Source: an uncultured Acidimicrobiales bacterium (GTDB lineage Bacteria > Actinomycetota > Acidimicrobiia > Acidimicrobiales > Aldehydirespiratoraceae). From it: a stretch of DNA of 64,000 nucleotides. Shown here in pieces: positions 29,688 to 39,154 of this stretch. The notes below the pieces were generated by a model. The model searched no databases, was not told the origin of the DNA, and saw only the letters and a list, made by a program, of their open reading frames with translations. The DNA lies in assembly GCA_958296055.1 (NCBI GenBank), contig CATQHS010000001.1, forward strand, positions 62,001-126,000. Direction: 5' to 3'. Both the position numbers and the translations under genes were made by a program. The first letter of the stretch is position 1, and each line of letters begins with the position of its first letter.

Positions 29688-31942
29688 GCGGTCGGCGGTT
29701 CGGGGCCGGTCTCGTCGGGCCCGTCCGGCTCCGATCCGGTCGGGTCCACGCTGGGATCGCCGGTCCGCTCCCGGTAGCGGCCCAGAACGGCATCGAAGCG
29801 GAACCGGTCGATCTGGGCCGGGTCGCCGAAGAACTGGTCCTCGATGAAGGGCTCGATGTTGTACTCCCAGATCTGGCGCAGCCGGTCGCGGTCGAGGCCC
29901 GGCTTCATGAAGTGGCTGGCACCGAGCAGCAGATGCGACCCGCCCAGCGCATGGGTGAGGTCGTCGTTGACCATGTCCACCAGGACGCCGACCCACTCCG
30001 GCTCGTTGTTGGCCCTCAGCCAGCGTTCGAGCAGCCCGCTGGCCGGGCCCCGGTCGGGGAAGAACGGCACGAACTGGAAGCGGCGGCGGAGGGCGGCGTC
30101 GATGAGGGCGATGGACCGGTCGGCGGTGTTCATGGTGCCGACGAACTGGAGGTTTGGGGGCAGACGGAAGGGTTGGTCGGGCCGGTAGAGGGTCCGCACC
30201 GACTCGTCCCGGTACTCGAATAAGAACAGCAGCTCGCCTAGCACCTTGGGCAGGTTGGCCCGGTTGATCTCGTCGATCACCATGACGTGGCGCCGGCCGG
30301 GATCGGCCGCGGCCTTCTCGGCCAGCAGCGCCAGCGGGCCGGGGGTGAGTCGATAGGCCAGGGCCCCGTCGGCGCCGGTCTCGGGCCGGTAGCCCTCGAA
30401 GAAGTCCTCATATGAGGTCGAGGGGTGGAACTGCACCAGCATCCGCCGATCCGGGTCGGGGGCCAGGGCTCGGGCCAGCCCCCGGGCCAGATAGGTCTTG
30501 CCGGTGCCCGGCGGGCCGTAGAGGATGGCCTGGCCCTTGTCGTCGAGCAGGCTCACCAGATCGTCGAGAAAGCCGCGGCCCTCCAGCAGCAACTCCTCGG
30601 CAAGGCTCTCGATCCTCGCGTCGAGGGAGCCCTCCGCGGCTTCGTCGTCTTCGGCCCCTTCAGCCTCGGCCTCTTCGTCTCCGGCGGCGACGGAACCCCG
30701 GTGCTCCGACCGCGATCCCTCGCCGGTTGCCGCCTGCATCACCCGATCCATCATGGGCCTTGCCGCCTCGGTGACCGATACCACCTCGGCCCGCAGATCC
30801 AGGCCGGCCAGTTCCTCGGGCTCGTACCACCTGCCGTAGAAGAGGTCGCCGTTGGCCCCCACGAACCCGTGCTTGTCGCTGTTCGGTGACTTGAAGTCTG
30901 ACAGGCGCATGACTTTGAACTCTTCGAACCCGGGCGGCCGCAACGCCTCGAGGGAGCCCTTCAGATCGGTCCAGGGGCTCAAGTGACCGGTGCGAAAACC
31001 GATAGCTGCGCCTTGGTGGTTGACCCAGACTCGGATGGCAGGGCCTTCGGGCTCCACCGGCAGCCGCCAGTCCACCCACAGGTCCGAGCGCCCCGGCCCG
31101 TTCTGATTCCACATTCGCGGGAGCTTCTTGTACTTCAGGTCCAGACCGGCTACCTCCGTGACCGACTCGCGTAGCGATTCGCCCAAATGCCGGGAGACGG
31201 CAACTAGAGCGTTGGCGTTGGCGAGAAGGGCGGCAGGGTCGATGTCTCGGTCGAGGCCGAACCGACACCGGTCGACCAGCACGGGGTCAAAGAGGGCATG
31301 ATTGTGCTGGACATGCATGTTGCGGACATACCAGAACCGCTCTGTGTCGTCGTCGAAGGCTCGGATCGCCTCCAAAAGCCGGAGATAGCGATCAGCCGGT
31401 TGAGAGGACGGCGGGAGGGTTGTGCCGGTGCAGTATTCGACGAAATAAACGGAGTCGCGCCAGGCGATGGGCCATTCAAGGGGATTCTCCATATTCCAGA
31501 AGTAAGACGCCAGGAACGCGGAGTAGCCAGGGGCAAGCAGTCTCCCCGCACCGATCCGCCGCACCTCGGCGGCCAGGTTGCTGATTTTACGGTGAGCCTC
31601 AGCGCTGTCGCGAGGCGGTCTCAACACATCGACCAGCAGACGGGCGGTGGCTCTGGAATCGTCGGTCTCGTTGTTGATATTACGCAGGAATATCTGTCCC
31701 GGGTAGCCCCTGAACGCAGTGTTTTTTCGTGAAAATTGCTGCATGGCTTCGACGAAGGCACCCAAGTCGTCGCTGCGGGCCAGTTCTTCGAGGTTGGCCA
31801 AGGCTATGGGAGCTTGGCGGCGCAAATACGGCAGCCAGTCGTCGGGGTCAGCGCCGCCGGCCGCCTCCCACTGCTTGACGTGAGCCCCGTACCAACGCTG
31901 GCTGAACTCGGCCAGTTCATTCTCGTATGCGTGCTCAGCCAT
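29684..31942 (-). CDS. mcrB: McrB-like AAA+ GTPase, second paralogue
   Basis: A 752-aa protein. ATG 31942 (MAEHAYENELAEF) aligns with the start of the upstream paralogue and overlaps its stop by 8 bp; the ORF track start 17 codons earlier is antisupported. Residues 1-430 are a family-specific recognition region with no motif I recognise, then an acidic linker (GDEEAEAEGAEDDEAAE). The AAA+ core has Walker A GPPGTGKT near residue 475, MVIDEINRANLPKVLGELLF near 555 and VGTMNTADRSIALIDAALRRRF near 604. These match McrB. C-terminal helical lid follows. Sequence differences from the upstream paralogue are concentrated in the N-terminal region. Confidence 0.92.
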   Translation of the reverse strand: MAEHAYENELAEFSQRWYGAHVKQWEAAGGADPDDWLPYLRRQAPIALANLEELARSDDLGAFVEAMQQFSRKNTAFRGYPGQIFLRNINNETDDSRATARLLVDVLRPPRDSAEAHRKISNLAAEVRRIGAGRLLAPGYSAFLASYFWNMENPLEWPIAWRDSVYFVEYCTGTTLPPSSQPADRYLRLLEAIRAFDDDTERFWYVRNMHVQHNHALFDPVLVDRCRFGLDRDIDPAALLANANALVAVSRHLGESLRESVTEVAGLDLKYKKLPRMWNQNGPGRSDLWVDWRLPVEPEGPAIRVWVNHQGAAIGFRTGHLSPWTDLKGSLEALRPPGFEEFKVMRLSDFKSPNSDKHGFVGANGDLFYGRWYEPEELAGLDLRAEVVSVTEAARPMMDRVMQAATGEGSRSEHRGSVAAGDEEAEAEGAEDDEAAEGSLDARIESLAEELLLEGRGFLDDLVSLLDDKGQAILYGPPGTGKTYLARGLARALAPDPDRRMLVQFHPSTSYEDFFEGYRPETGADGALAYRLTPGPLALLAEKAAADPGRRHVMVIDEINRANLPKVLGELLFLFEYRDESVRTLYRPDQPFRLPPNLQFVGTMNTADRSIALIDAALRRRFQFVPFFPDRGPASGLLERWLRANNEPEWVGVLVDMVNDDLTHALGGSHLLLGASHFMKPGLDRDRLRQIWEYNIEPFIEDQFFGDPAQIDRFRFDAVLGRYRERTGDPSVDPTGSEPDGPDETGPEPPTA

Positions 31943-34256
31943 GTTCCTCTCCACTGAAGAGCGGGTTTCCGTTCTGCTCTTCGTAGCGGTCAAGAACCGC
32001 CTCGAAGCGGAACCGCTTTATCTGAGCCCCATCGCCGAAGAACTGGTCCTCGATGAAGGGCTGGATGTTGTAGGTCCAGATCTTCCTCAGCCGCTCCCGG
32101 TCGAGGCCCGGCTTCATGAAGTGGCTGGCCCCGAGCAACAGATGCGACCCACCTAGCGTCTCGGCCAAGTCCCGGTTGACCATGTTGACCAGAACGCCGA
32201 CCCCTTCCGGCTCGTCGTTGGCCGTCAGCCAGCGTTCGAGCAGCCCGCCGGCGGGTCCGTCGTCGGGGAAGAACGGCACGAAATGGAAGCGGCGGCGGAG
32301 GGCGGCGTCGATGAGGGCGATGGACCGGTCGGCGGTGTTCATGGTGCCGATGAACCGGAGGTTCGAGGGCAGCTCGAAGGGCTCGTCGGACCGGTAGAGC
32401 GTCAGCACCGACTCGTCCCGGTACTCGAGGAGGAACAGCAGCTCGCCCAGCACTCTGGGCAGGTTGGCCCGGTTGATCTCGTCGATCACCATGACATGGC
32501 GCCGGGTGGGATCGGCCGCGGCCTTCTCGGCCAGCCGGGCCAGCGGACCGGGGACGAGCCGGTAGGCCATAGCCCCGTCGGGGCCGGTCTCGGGCCGGTA
32601 GCCCTCGAAGAAGTCCTCATATGAGGTCGAGGGGTGGAACTGCACCAGCATCCGCCGGCCCGGGTCCGGGGCCAGGGCTTCGGCCAGCTTGCGGGCCAGA
32701 TGGGTCTTGCCGGTGCCGGGCGGGCCGTAGAAGACCACCTGGCCCTTGTCGTCGAGCAGTTCCACGATGTCGTCGAGAAAGCCGCGGTCCTCCAGCAGCA
32801 ACTCCTCAGCCAGGTCCTCCAGCAGCAGCTCCTCGGCCAGGTCCTCGATCCTCGCGTCGAGGGAGGTCTCCGCGGCTTCGTCGTCTTCGGCTCCTTCAGC
32901 TTCGGCTCCTTCAGCCTCGGCCTCTTCGTCTCCGGCGGCGACGGAACCCTGGTGCCCCGGCCGGACCGATCCCTCGCCGGTTGCCGCCTGCATCACCCGA
33001 TCCATCATGGGCTTCGCCGCCTCGGTGACTGATACCACCTCGGCTCGCAGATCCATGCCGGCCAGTTCCTCGGTCTCATACCGTTTGCCGTAGAAGAGGT
33101 CGCCGTTGACCCCCACGAACCCGTGCTCGCCGCCGTTCGCTGGCCCGAAGTCGAAGTCCGACAGGCGCATGACTTTGAACTCTTCGAACTCGGGCGGCCG
33201 CAACGCCTCGAGGGAGGTCTTCAGATCGGTCCAGGGGCTCAAGTGACCAGTGCGCAGACCGATGGCTACGCCTTGATGGCTGACCCAGACTCGTATGGCT
33301 GGGCCCCCGGGCTCCACCGGCAGTCGCCAGTCCACCTGCAGGTCTGAGCGCCCCTTTCCGCTCCACATTCGCGGGAGCTTCTCGTACTTCAGGTCTAGGC
33401 CGGATGCCTCTGCGGCCGAATCGCGCAGCGCCTGGCCCAAGTGCCAAGAGACGTCGACCAAGACGTCGGCGTTAGCAAGGAGAGCGGCGGGGTCAATGTC
33501 TCGGTCGAGGCCGAACCGGCACCGGTCGATCAGTGCCGAGTCGAGGAAGGCTGGCTTGGTTTCGTCCCACCAGACCGCAACCCGCTCGAACCGCTCTATA
33601 TCGCCGTCGAATTCTCGGATCGCCTGCAAGTAGCGCTGATACCGGCTGGCCGGATCCGAGGTGGGCGGCAGTTTCTCGCCGGTGCAGTGTTCGATGAGCT
33701 TCAGGGCGCTCGGCCAGGCGACGGGCCAGCTTGCCCGGGCCTGCAGCGCCCAGAAGTAAGAGGCCAGGAATGCGGAGGAGCCGGGCTTGGGGTAGCTCCC
33801 CGAGCCGATCCGCCTCACCTCGGCGGCCAGGTCGCTCATCTTGCGGCGGGCGTCGGCGTGGTCACGGGGCGGGCGCAGCGCCTCGACCAGCAATCGGGCG
33901 GTGGCCTCGGGATCATCGGCTGTCTTGCCTATCTGATTCAGGAACATCTGCCCGTTAAAGCCGTTGAAGGAGAGGGTGTCGCGGTGCCGGGCCCAGACGA
34001 CCATGGCCTGGATGAAGGCGCCGAGGTCTCCGCTGCGGGCCAGTCCGTCGAGGTGGGCGAGGGCAATGGGGGCGCTGCGGAGGAACCTGACCTGCCGCTC
34101 GCGACCTTCGACTCCGACCGTCGAGAGCTTCTCGGCCGGCAGGGAAGACGCGGCGGCAGCGTCCCCTTCGCCCGCCGCCTCGAATCGCTCGATGTGGGCC
34201 TGGTACCAGCGCCGCCGGAACCCGGTCAGCTCGTCCTCGTGTGAATGTTCTGCCAT
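31935..34256 (-). CDS. mcrB: McrB-like AAA+ GTPase, first paralogue
   Basis: A 773-aa protein with the same layout: N-terminal recognition region, acidic linker, AAA+ domain with GPPGTGKTHLARKLAEAL near residue 508, DEINRANLPRVLGELLF and GTMNTADRSIALIDAALRRRF. The linker has two in-frame micro-duplications compared with the paralogue (EAEGAEAEGAEDDE, and LAEELLLED given twice). The N-terminal 280 residues differ most. Neither copy is a short McrBs form without the recognition domain. First gene of the operon. The upstream gap to the SDR gene holds an 11-bp inverted repeat. Confidence 0.92.
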   Translation of the reverse strand: MAEHSHEDELTGFRRRWYQAHIERFEAAGEGDAAAASSLPAEKLSTVGVEGRERQVRFLRSAPIALAHLDGLARSGDLGAFIQAMVVWARHRDTLSFNGFNGQMFLNQIGKTADDPEATARLLVEALRPPRDHADARRKMSDLAAEVRRIGSGSYPKPGSSAFLASYFWALQARASWPVAWPSALKLIEHCTGEKLPPTSDPASRYQRYLQAIREFDGDIERFERVAVWWDETKPAFLDSALIDRCRFGLDRDIDPAALLANADVLVDVSWHLGQALRDSAAEASGLDLKYEKLPRMWSGKGRSDLQVDWRLPVEPGGPAIRVWVSHQGVAIGLRTGHLSPWTDLKTSLEALRPPEFEEFKVMRLSDFDFGPANGGEHGFVGVNGDLFYGKRYETEELAGMDLRAEVVSVTEAAKPMMDRVMQAATGEGSVRPGHQGSVAAGDEEAEAEGAEAEGAEDDEAAETSLDARIEDLAEELLLEDLAEELLLEDRGFLDDIVELLDDKGQVVFYGPPGTGKTHLARKLAEALAPDPGRRMLVQFHPSTSYEDFFEGYRPETGPDGAMAYRLVPGPLARLAEKAAADPTRRHVMVIDEINRANLPRVLGELLFLLEYRDESVLTLYRSDEPFELPSNLRFIGTMNTADRSIALIDAALRRRFHFVPFFPDDGPAGGLLERWLTANDEPEGVGVLVNMVNRDLAETLGGSHLLLGASHFMKPGLDRERLRKIWTYNIQPFIEDQFFGDGAQIKRFRFEAVLDRYEEQNGNPLFSGEEHG

Positions 34257-34299
34257 GGCCCCAAGTCAACCACGGTGGTGCGACACCCGCCCCGCCGAG

Positions 34300-34331
34300 G
34301 CCGCACCGGCCACTTGCCGGGCCGGTGCGGC
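34300..34331. promoter_or_regulatory. Perfect 11-bp inverted repeat between mcrB and the SDR gene
   Basis: GCCGCACCGGC (34300-34310) and its reverse complement GCCGGTGCGGC (34321-34331) flank a 10-nt spacer. It lies 44 bp before the McrB start in its upstream region and 79 bp before the SDR start. It could be an operator for the divergent pair or a hairpin. No T-tract follows on either strand, so it is not a typical terminator. Confidence 0.5.
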
Positions 34332-34409
34332 GCCGGCCCCGCGGACGGCTAGGCTGGCCCCGCAATTCTAAGATGGCACGCCTGACCGCGAAGGGGATCT
34401 TGCACAGCA

Positions 34410-35756
34410 ATGGCCGAACAACCTTCTAGAATTGTAGTGACGGGCGCGTCAGGTTATTTGGGACAGCACTTAATCGAGCTTCTGGCCAATAAAGGATATC
34501 AGGTCGTCGCGCTTGTGCGCGAACCAGAAAAACTTTTAAAAAAGGGAGTGGAAGCCAGTTACTATGACCTGAAGAGTTCAGCCAAACTGCCTGCAGAGGT
34601 TTTCAGTAATGCCGCCGCTGTAGTCCACGCTGCCGTAAACATAAATGACTCACCGCTATCGGAACAGATGGAGATTGAGGCGGCGCAAAGGCTGGTCGAA
34701 CAAGCCAGTCGAGCTGGTGTCGGGCGGTTGGTATTCATCTCAAGCTATGTGGCTAATCCCGATGGGCTGAGTCGCTATGCTCGGGTGAAATGGGCGATTG
34801 AACAGGTGTTCAAGAACGTCGGGGGCACGGTCGTGCGACCGGGGGTGGTTTACGGTGATAGCGCCGGTGCCAACCGGGGCCTGTTCGCCTTGCTTGACAG
34901 GTGGGCTAAGTCTGCCCCCTTCCTTCCGGGCTTTGTACCACCGCTGTGGGTGCGGACCATACATATCCATGACCTGTGCGATGTCATACTGAATAGCATC
35001 GAAGAAACAGACAATCTAATCCCTATGTACGAGGCGGCAGCTCAGGATATTCGCCTGACGACATTTCTGCGTCGACTCGCCTGGCACAGGCATCGTCGGT
35101 ATCCTACGGTAATCCCTTTTCCCGTTTTGTTGGTCAGCTTTGCCGCCGCGGTGGGTCGTGCTGTGCCGTTTGTCTCGGCCTACTACGTCGAACGGCTGAC
35201 GGGAATGCGGGCACTGCGCCATCGATCATCCGGCGAAACGCGCTCGTGCGCAGGCGTAACTCTGCGCCCGCTGGCGGACGGCATGTCCCCTTCGCCAAGA
35301 CGCCGATTGTTAGAAGAAGGACGAGCGTTAGGCCGCTATCTCAACGGCCAATTCCCGGGCTACTTGATCTTGAGCCGATACGTTCGGGCGGTGGAACGGA
35401 CAGCGTCACAAACCCAAATACATAGCCTGGAACTCGCACCCTTCTACCTCAAATGGCCAATAGCGTTGCGTCTTATTGATCCCAAATCTCCGCTGTGCCG
35501 TTTGGCACCGGACCTACGAGATGAAATAGCCCATCGCATCCAATTCATGGCGGCCTTATCCGAATCCAACCCCCGCACGGCACCGATGTACCATGCCCGC
35601 AAGCCCGCTCTTCTACCGTTCGTGGTCTTAGATCTGTCGCTTCGCATCTTCGCTGACGTCTTCTTGCGCGGGTTAGGAGCGATTGTACGTCTAGGCTGTC
35701 GGTTATCGAAGATGACGAGCAGCAAAGACACTAAACATGCAACCATCAACCTTTGA
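34410..35756 (+). CDS. NAD(P)-dependent epimerase/reductase (extended SDR)
   Basis: A 448-aa protein. Residues 8-19 hold the Rossmann motif VTGASGYLGQHL; HAAVNINDSPL and ISSYVANPDGLSRYARVKWAIE provide the substrate-binding part with YxxxK (YARVK). The SDR domain ends around residue 260. The C-terminal 190 residues are unusual, Arg-rich at first and with hydrophobic segments later, and I do not recognise them. Lower GC than neighbours. The last 20 bp overlap the start of the first GMC gene, so they form an operon. Likely an oxidoreductive step on a sugar or lipid, paired with the GMC enzymes. Confidence 0.75.
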   Translation: MAEQPSRIVVTGASGYLGQHLIELLANKGYQVVALVREPEKLLKKGVEASYYDLKSSAKLPAEVFSNAAAVVHAAVNINDSPLSEQMEIEAAQRLVEQASRAGVGRLVFISSYVANPDGLSRYARVKWAIEQVFKNVGGTVVRPGVVYGDSAGANRGLFALLDRWAKSAPFLPGFVPPLWVRTIHIHDLCDVILNSIEETDNLIPMYEAAAQDIRLTTFLRRLAWHRHRRYPTVIPFPVLLVSFAAAVGRAVPFVSAYYVERLTGMRALRHRSSGETRSCAGVTLRPLADGMSPSPRRRLLEEGRALGRYLNGQFPGYLILSRYVRAVERTASQTQIHSLELAPFYLKWPIALRLIDPKSPLCRLAPDLRDEIAHRIQFMAALSESNPRTAPMYHARKPALLPFVVLDLSLRIFADVFLRGLGAIVRLGCRLSKMTSSKDTKHATINL

Positions 35757-37353
35757 ACCACAGGTAGTTATCATCGGAAGCGGTCCTGCCGGAGTATCCG
35801 CAGCCTTCCCATTGGTGGAAAAAGGTTTCCGCGTATTGATGCTCAATGCGGGCCGAGAGACTCCAGACCTCTCTGGGCTCGAAGAACAGGATACATTGCG
35901 TCGGCTTCGTGAGAGTTCAAGATTCTGGAAGATCATGGTTGGTGAGCAGTATGAGCGATTCGAGAAGGTTGACGGCGCGTCACCTAGGTACCAGGTTCCC
36001 TCGTATCGACGAGCCTTTGCCGAGTTCAAACAACGTTATGCAATCAGCACTGATAACTTCGCCGTATATGGATCGTTGGCGCGGGGCGGATTATCTAACG
36101 TATGGGGCACTGGCGTGAGCAGGTTTGACGATGAGGACTTAGCAGAATTTCCCATCTCGCTCAACGATCTTCGCCGTTCTTATCAGTGCGTGGTGCAGCG
36201 GATTGGCGTGAGTGGTGCCAACGATGATGATCTGTCTGCTTTTCATGGACACGAGGAGTCATTGCAGCCGCCCCTAACTCCAACCGGAAACGCTCGACTG
36301 CTTTATAGGCGTTATCGTACTCGCTCTAGGCTAGCGCACAGACACGGTATTTTTATAGGACATAACAGAATGGCAACGTTGTCCCGTAATCACCAAGGTC
36401 GCCAAGGGTGTGTAACCTGCGGTCTCTGCACCTACGGCTGCGCGAGTATGTCTATGTGGTCAGCAAAATATGATTTGGTAAAGCTTTTACAGTTTCCTAA
36501 TTTTAGTTATCAAGGTAACGCATTTGTCTCATATATGCGCCGCTTAGAGACAAGCTATATGATAGGTGTCTACTCCGATCAACGCCGCGTCATCGAAGAG
36601 GTCAAAACGAAGCAGGTGATTTTGGCAAGCGGTACTATCGGTAGCGCTAAACTTGTTATGGATACGCTTAAAATATACGATGAAAACAGAACATTGCTGA
36701 CCAATCCGATGGCCGCTTTCGCATTATCGGTGCCGCGTTGGCGGATCGGCAACTTGATCGATGAGGATGTGCTAGGCTCGTCGCAATTGTCATATTGTGT
36801 GGCGACGCCGGAATCAATCGAGCGCTACGCTTCAGGGTATATATTTCTTGCCGATACAATTTCTACGACTGAATTTCTTACTTACGTGCCGTTTGCTTAT
36901 CCGCTTTCGCGACGAATTGCTCGTCGACTGCAGCCCATCTTACTGATTGGAACCTGTTTATTAGGCAGCAGCTATGGTCGCAGTACGATGCGCCTGAGTT
37001 CATCCGGCGATGTGGAAATTCGCGGCGGTTATGCATCAACGGCAGAATCGGCTTTAAAGACGGCAATAAACCGTTTGGCGGGTGTCTTGATGCGCTTTGG
37101 CGTCTATTTAATACCCGGCAGCATAAACCTGAGCGAAATTGGTGAGGATGTCCATTACGCTGGTACGGTGCCAATGCGGGCTGAGCCCCGTATAGGCGAA
37201 GCTAATCCACAGGGAGAAGTGCAGGGTCTTCCGGGTGTCTATGTGGTGGATGGCTCAGCCTTGACCGCTTTGCCATCCAAACTGCATACACTGACGATAA
37301 TGGCCAATGCCGATCGGATCGCAACCGCCATAGCCGCGGCACAACCATGCTGA
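35737..37353 (+). CDS. GMC-family FAD oxidoreductase, first copy
   Basis: A 538-aa flavoenzyme. N-terminal FAD-binding VVIIGSGPAGVSAAFPLVEKG, RGGLSNVWGTGV for the FAD/substrate region, and GTIGSAKLVMDTL. A Cys cluster, GCVTCGLCTYGC near residue 225, is common in the gluconate-dehydrogenase-like GMC branch and may bind metal. The C-terminal HYAGTVPM and VYVVDGSALTALP with TLTIMANADRIA carry the catalytic His region. Overlaps the SDR gene by 20 bp. Together with the tandem copy downstream it suggests oxidation of a hydroxyl group on a sugar or sterol-like substrate. Confidence 0.85.
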   Translation: MQPSTFEPQVVIIGSGPAGVSAAFPLVEKGFRVLMLNAGRETPDLSGLEEQDTLRRLRESSRFWKIMVGEQYERFEKVDGASPRYQVPSYRRAFAEFKQRYAISTDNFAVYGSLARGGLSNVWGTGVSRFDDEDLAEFPISLNDLRRSYQCVVQRIGVSGANDDDLSAFHGHEESLQPPLTPTGNARLLYRRYRTRSRLAHRHGIFIGHNRMATLSRNHQGRQGCVTCGLCTYGCASMSMWSAKYDLVKLLQFPNFSYQGNAFVSYMRRLETSYMIGVYSDQRRVIEEVKTKQVILASGTIGSAKLVMDTLKIYDENRTLLTNPMAAFALSVPRWRIGNLIDEDVLGSSQLSYCVATPESIERYASGYIFLADTISTTEFLTYVPFAYPLSRRIARRLQPILLIGTCLLGSSYGRSTMRLSSSGDVEIRGGYASTAESALKTAINRLAGVLMRFGVYLIPGSINLSEIGEDVHYAGTVPMRAEPRIGEANPQGEVQGLPGVYVVDGSALTALPSKLHTLTIMANADRIATAIAAAQPC

Positions 37354-37445
37354 TACGCGAGCCATCCCGGCCAGTTCGGCGCTCGCCTGGACCTCGCACC
37401 TAGGCTTCCGGTTGCCGACGAGGACGAACCGCAAAGATAGGAGAC

Positions 37446-39065
37446 ATGCAACCATCAACCTTTGAGCCACAGGTCGTCATCATCGGAAGCGGTCCTGCCG
37501 GAGTGTCCGCGGCGTTTCCATTGGTAGAGAAAGGCATCCGCGTGTTAATGCTCAATGCTGGCCACGAGACTCTTGGCCTCTCTGAGCTTGACAAATACGA
37601 CACATTACATCGACTCCGCAATAGTTCAGAATTCTCGAAGATCGTGGTCGGCGAGCAGTATGAGCGATTCGAGAAGGTTGACGGCATATCGCCTAAGTTT
37701 CAGGTTCCATGGTATCGTCGAGATCTTGCTGAATTCCACCGACGTTATGCAATCCGTACCGACAACTTCACTGTGATGGGATCGTTGGCGCGCGGCGGAT
37801 TGTCTAATGCATGGGCCACTAACGTGTGTCGGTTCGACGATGATGACCTAGCAGACTTTCCCATTTCGCTCAACGATCTTCGCCGTTCTTACCAGAACGT
37901 GACGCAGCGGATTGGCGTAAGTGGCACTAACGAAGATGATCTATCTGACTTTCACGGATACGAGGAGTCATTGCAGCCACCTTTAGCCTCAAGCGGACAT
38001 GCTCGGCTGCTTTATGAACGCTATTGCAGTCGATCAGAGTCAGCGCGCAGACGCGGTGTCTTTGTAGGACATACTCGGATGGCGACGTTGACCCGTAATC
38101 ACCAAGGTCGCCACGGGTGTGTGTACTGCGGGCTCTGTGCATATGGCTGCGCGAGTGAGTCTATATGGTCAGCTAAATATGATGTAGACAAGCTCTTACG
38201 GTTCCCTAATTTTAACTATCGTGACGGCGCATTTGTCTCACATCTGCGCCGCTTAGATACCAACTATATGATAGGCATTAGCCCCGACCAGCACAGCGTC
38301 GTAGTGGAGGAGGTAAAGACGAAGCGGGTGATTTTGGCAAGTGGTGCTATTGGTAGTGCAAGACTTGTCCTAGATGCGCTTAAGATGCACAATGAGAGCA
38401 GGCCCTTATTGACCTCTCCGGGAGCAGCTTTCGCCTTATTAGTGCCGCGTTGGCGGATTGGTAACTTGATAGATGAAGATGTGTTAGGCACGGCACAATT
38501 GTCATATTGTGTGGCCACGCTGAACTCAGTTGAGCGCTATGCTTCCGGGTATATTACTATTGCTGATATAGTTAATACGGCGGAGTTTTTGGCTTATATG
38601 CCGTTTTCCTATCCACTTTCGCGACGAATTGCTCGTAGATTGCAGCCTATCCTGTTGCTTGGGATAATTTTCTTAGGCGGCGGTTATAGTTGTAACAAGA
38701 TACGGTTGAGTTTATCTGGCGATTTGGAAATTTCCGGTGGTTATATATCAACGACAGAATCAACTATTAAGACGGCGGTAAACCGTTTAGCAGGTACACT
38801 ATTGCGCTGTGGTGCCTACTTGATACCTGGCAGTACAACCCTGAGAAAGGTTGGTGAAGATGTTCACTATGCTGGCACGGTGCCGATGCGGGCTGCACCC
38901 CGTATAGGCGAAGCTAATTCACAGGGAGAAGTGCAAGGGCTTCCGGGTGTCTATGTAGTGGACGGCTCAGCCTTGACTGCCCTGCCATCCAAAGCACACA
39001 CACTGACGATAATGGCCAATGCCGATCGGATCGCAACCGCCATAGCCGCGGCACAGCCAGGCTGA
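37446..39065 (+). CDS. GMC-family FAD oxidoreductase, second tandem copy
   Basis: A 539-aa paralogue of the preceding gene, about three quarters identical by eye, with the same FAD motif, Cys cluster (GCVYCGLCAYGC) and C-terminal HYAGTVPM. Differences are spread along the protein, so it is an older duplication and both copies stay intact. The sequence just before each start (AAAGA...ACATGCAACCATCAACCTTTGA) and the 40 bp after each stop are also alike, which marks the duplicated unit as about 1.7 kb. Substrate specificity may have diverged. Lower GC than flanking genes. Confidence 0.85.
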   Translation: MQPSTFEPQVVIIGSGPAGVSAAFPLVEKGIRVLMLNAGHETLGLSELDKYDTLHRLRNSSEFSKIVVGEQYERFEKVDGISPKFQVPWYRRDLAEFHRRYAIRTDNFTVMGSLARGGLSNAWATNVCRFDDDDLADFPISLNDLRRSYQNVTQRIGVSGTNEDDLSDFHGYEESLQPPLASSGHARLLYERYCSRSESARRRGVFVGHTRMATLTRNHQGRHGCVYCGLCAYGCASESIWSAKYDVDKLLRFPNFNYRDGAFVSHLRRLDTNYMIGISPDQHSVVVEEVKTKRVILASGAIGSARLVLDALKMHNESRPLLTSPGAAFALLVPRWRIGNLIDEDVLGTAQLSYCVATLNSVERYASGYITIADIVNTAEFLAYMPFSYPLSRRIARRLQPILLLGIIFLGGGYSCNKIRLSLSGDLEISGGYISTTESTIKTAVNRLAGTLLRCGAYLIPGSTTLRKVGEDVHYAGTVPMRAAPRIGEANSQGEVQGLPGVYVVDGSALTALPSKAHTLTIMANADRIATAIAAAQPG

Positions 39066-39154
39066 CACGCGGGCCATCCCGGCCAGCTCGGTGCTCGACG
39101 TCGCCAGCGACAGCCTACAATCGCGCCAGCGCGAGACTGGGCGAGGAGGACGGC

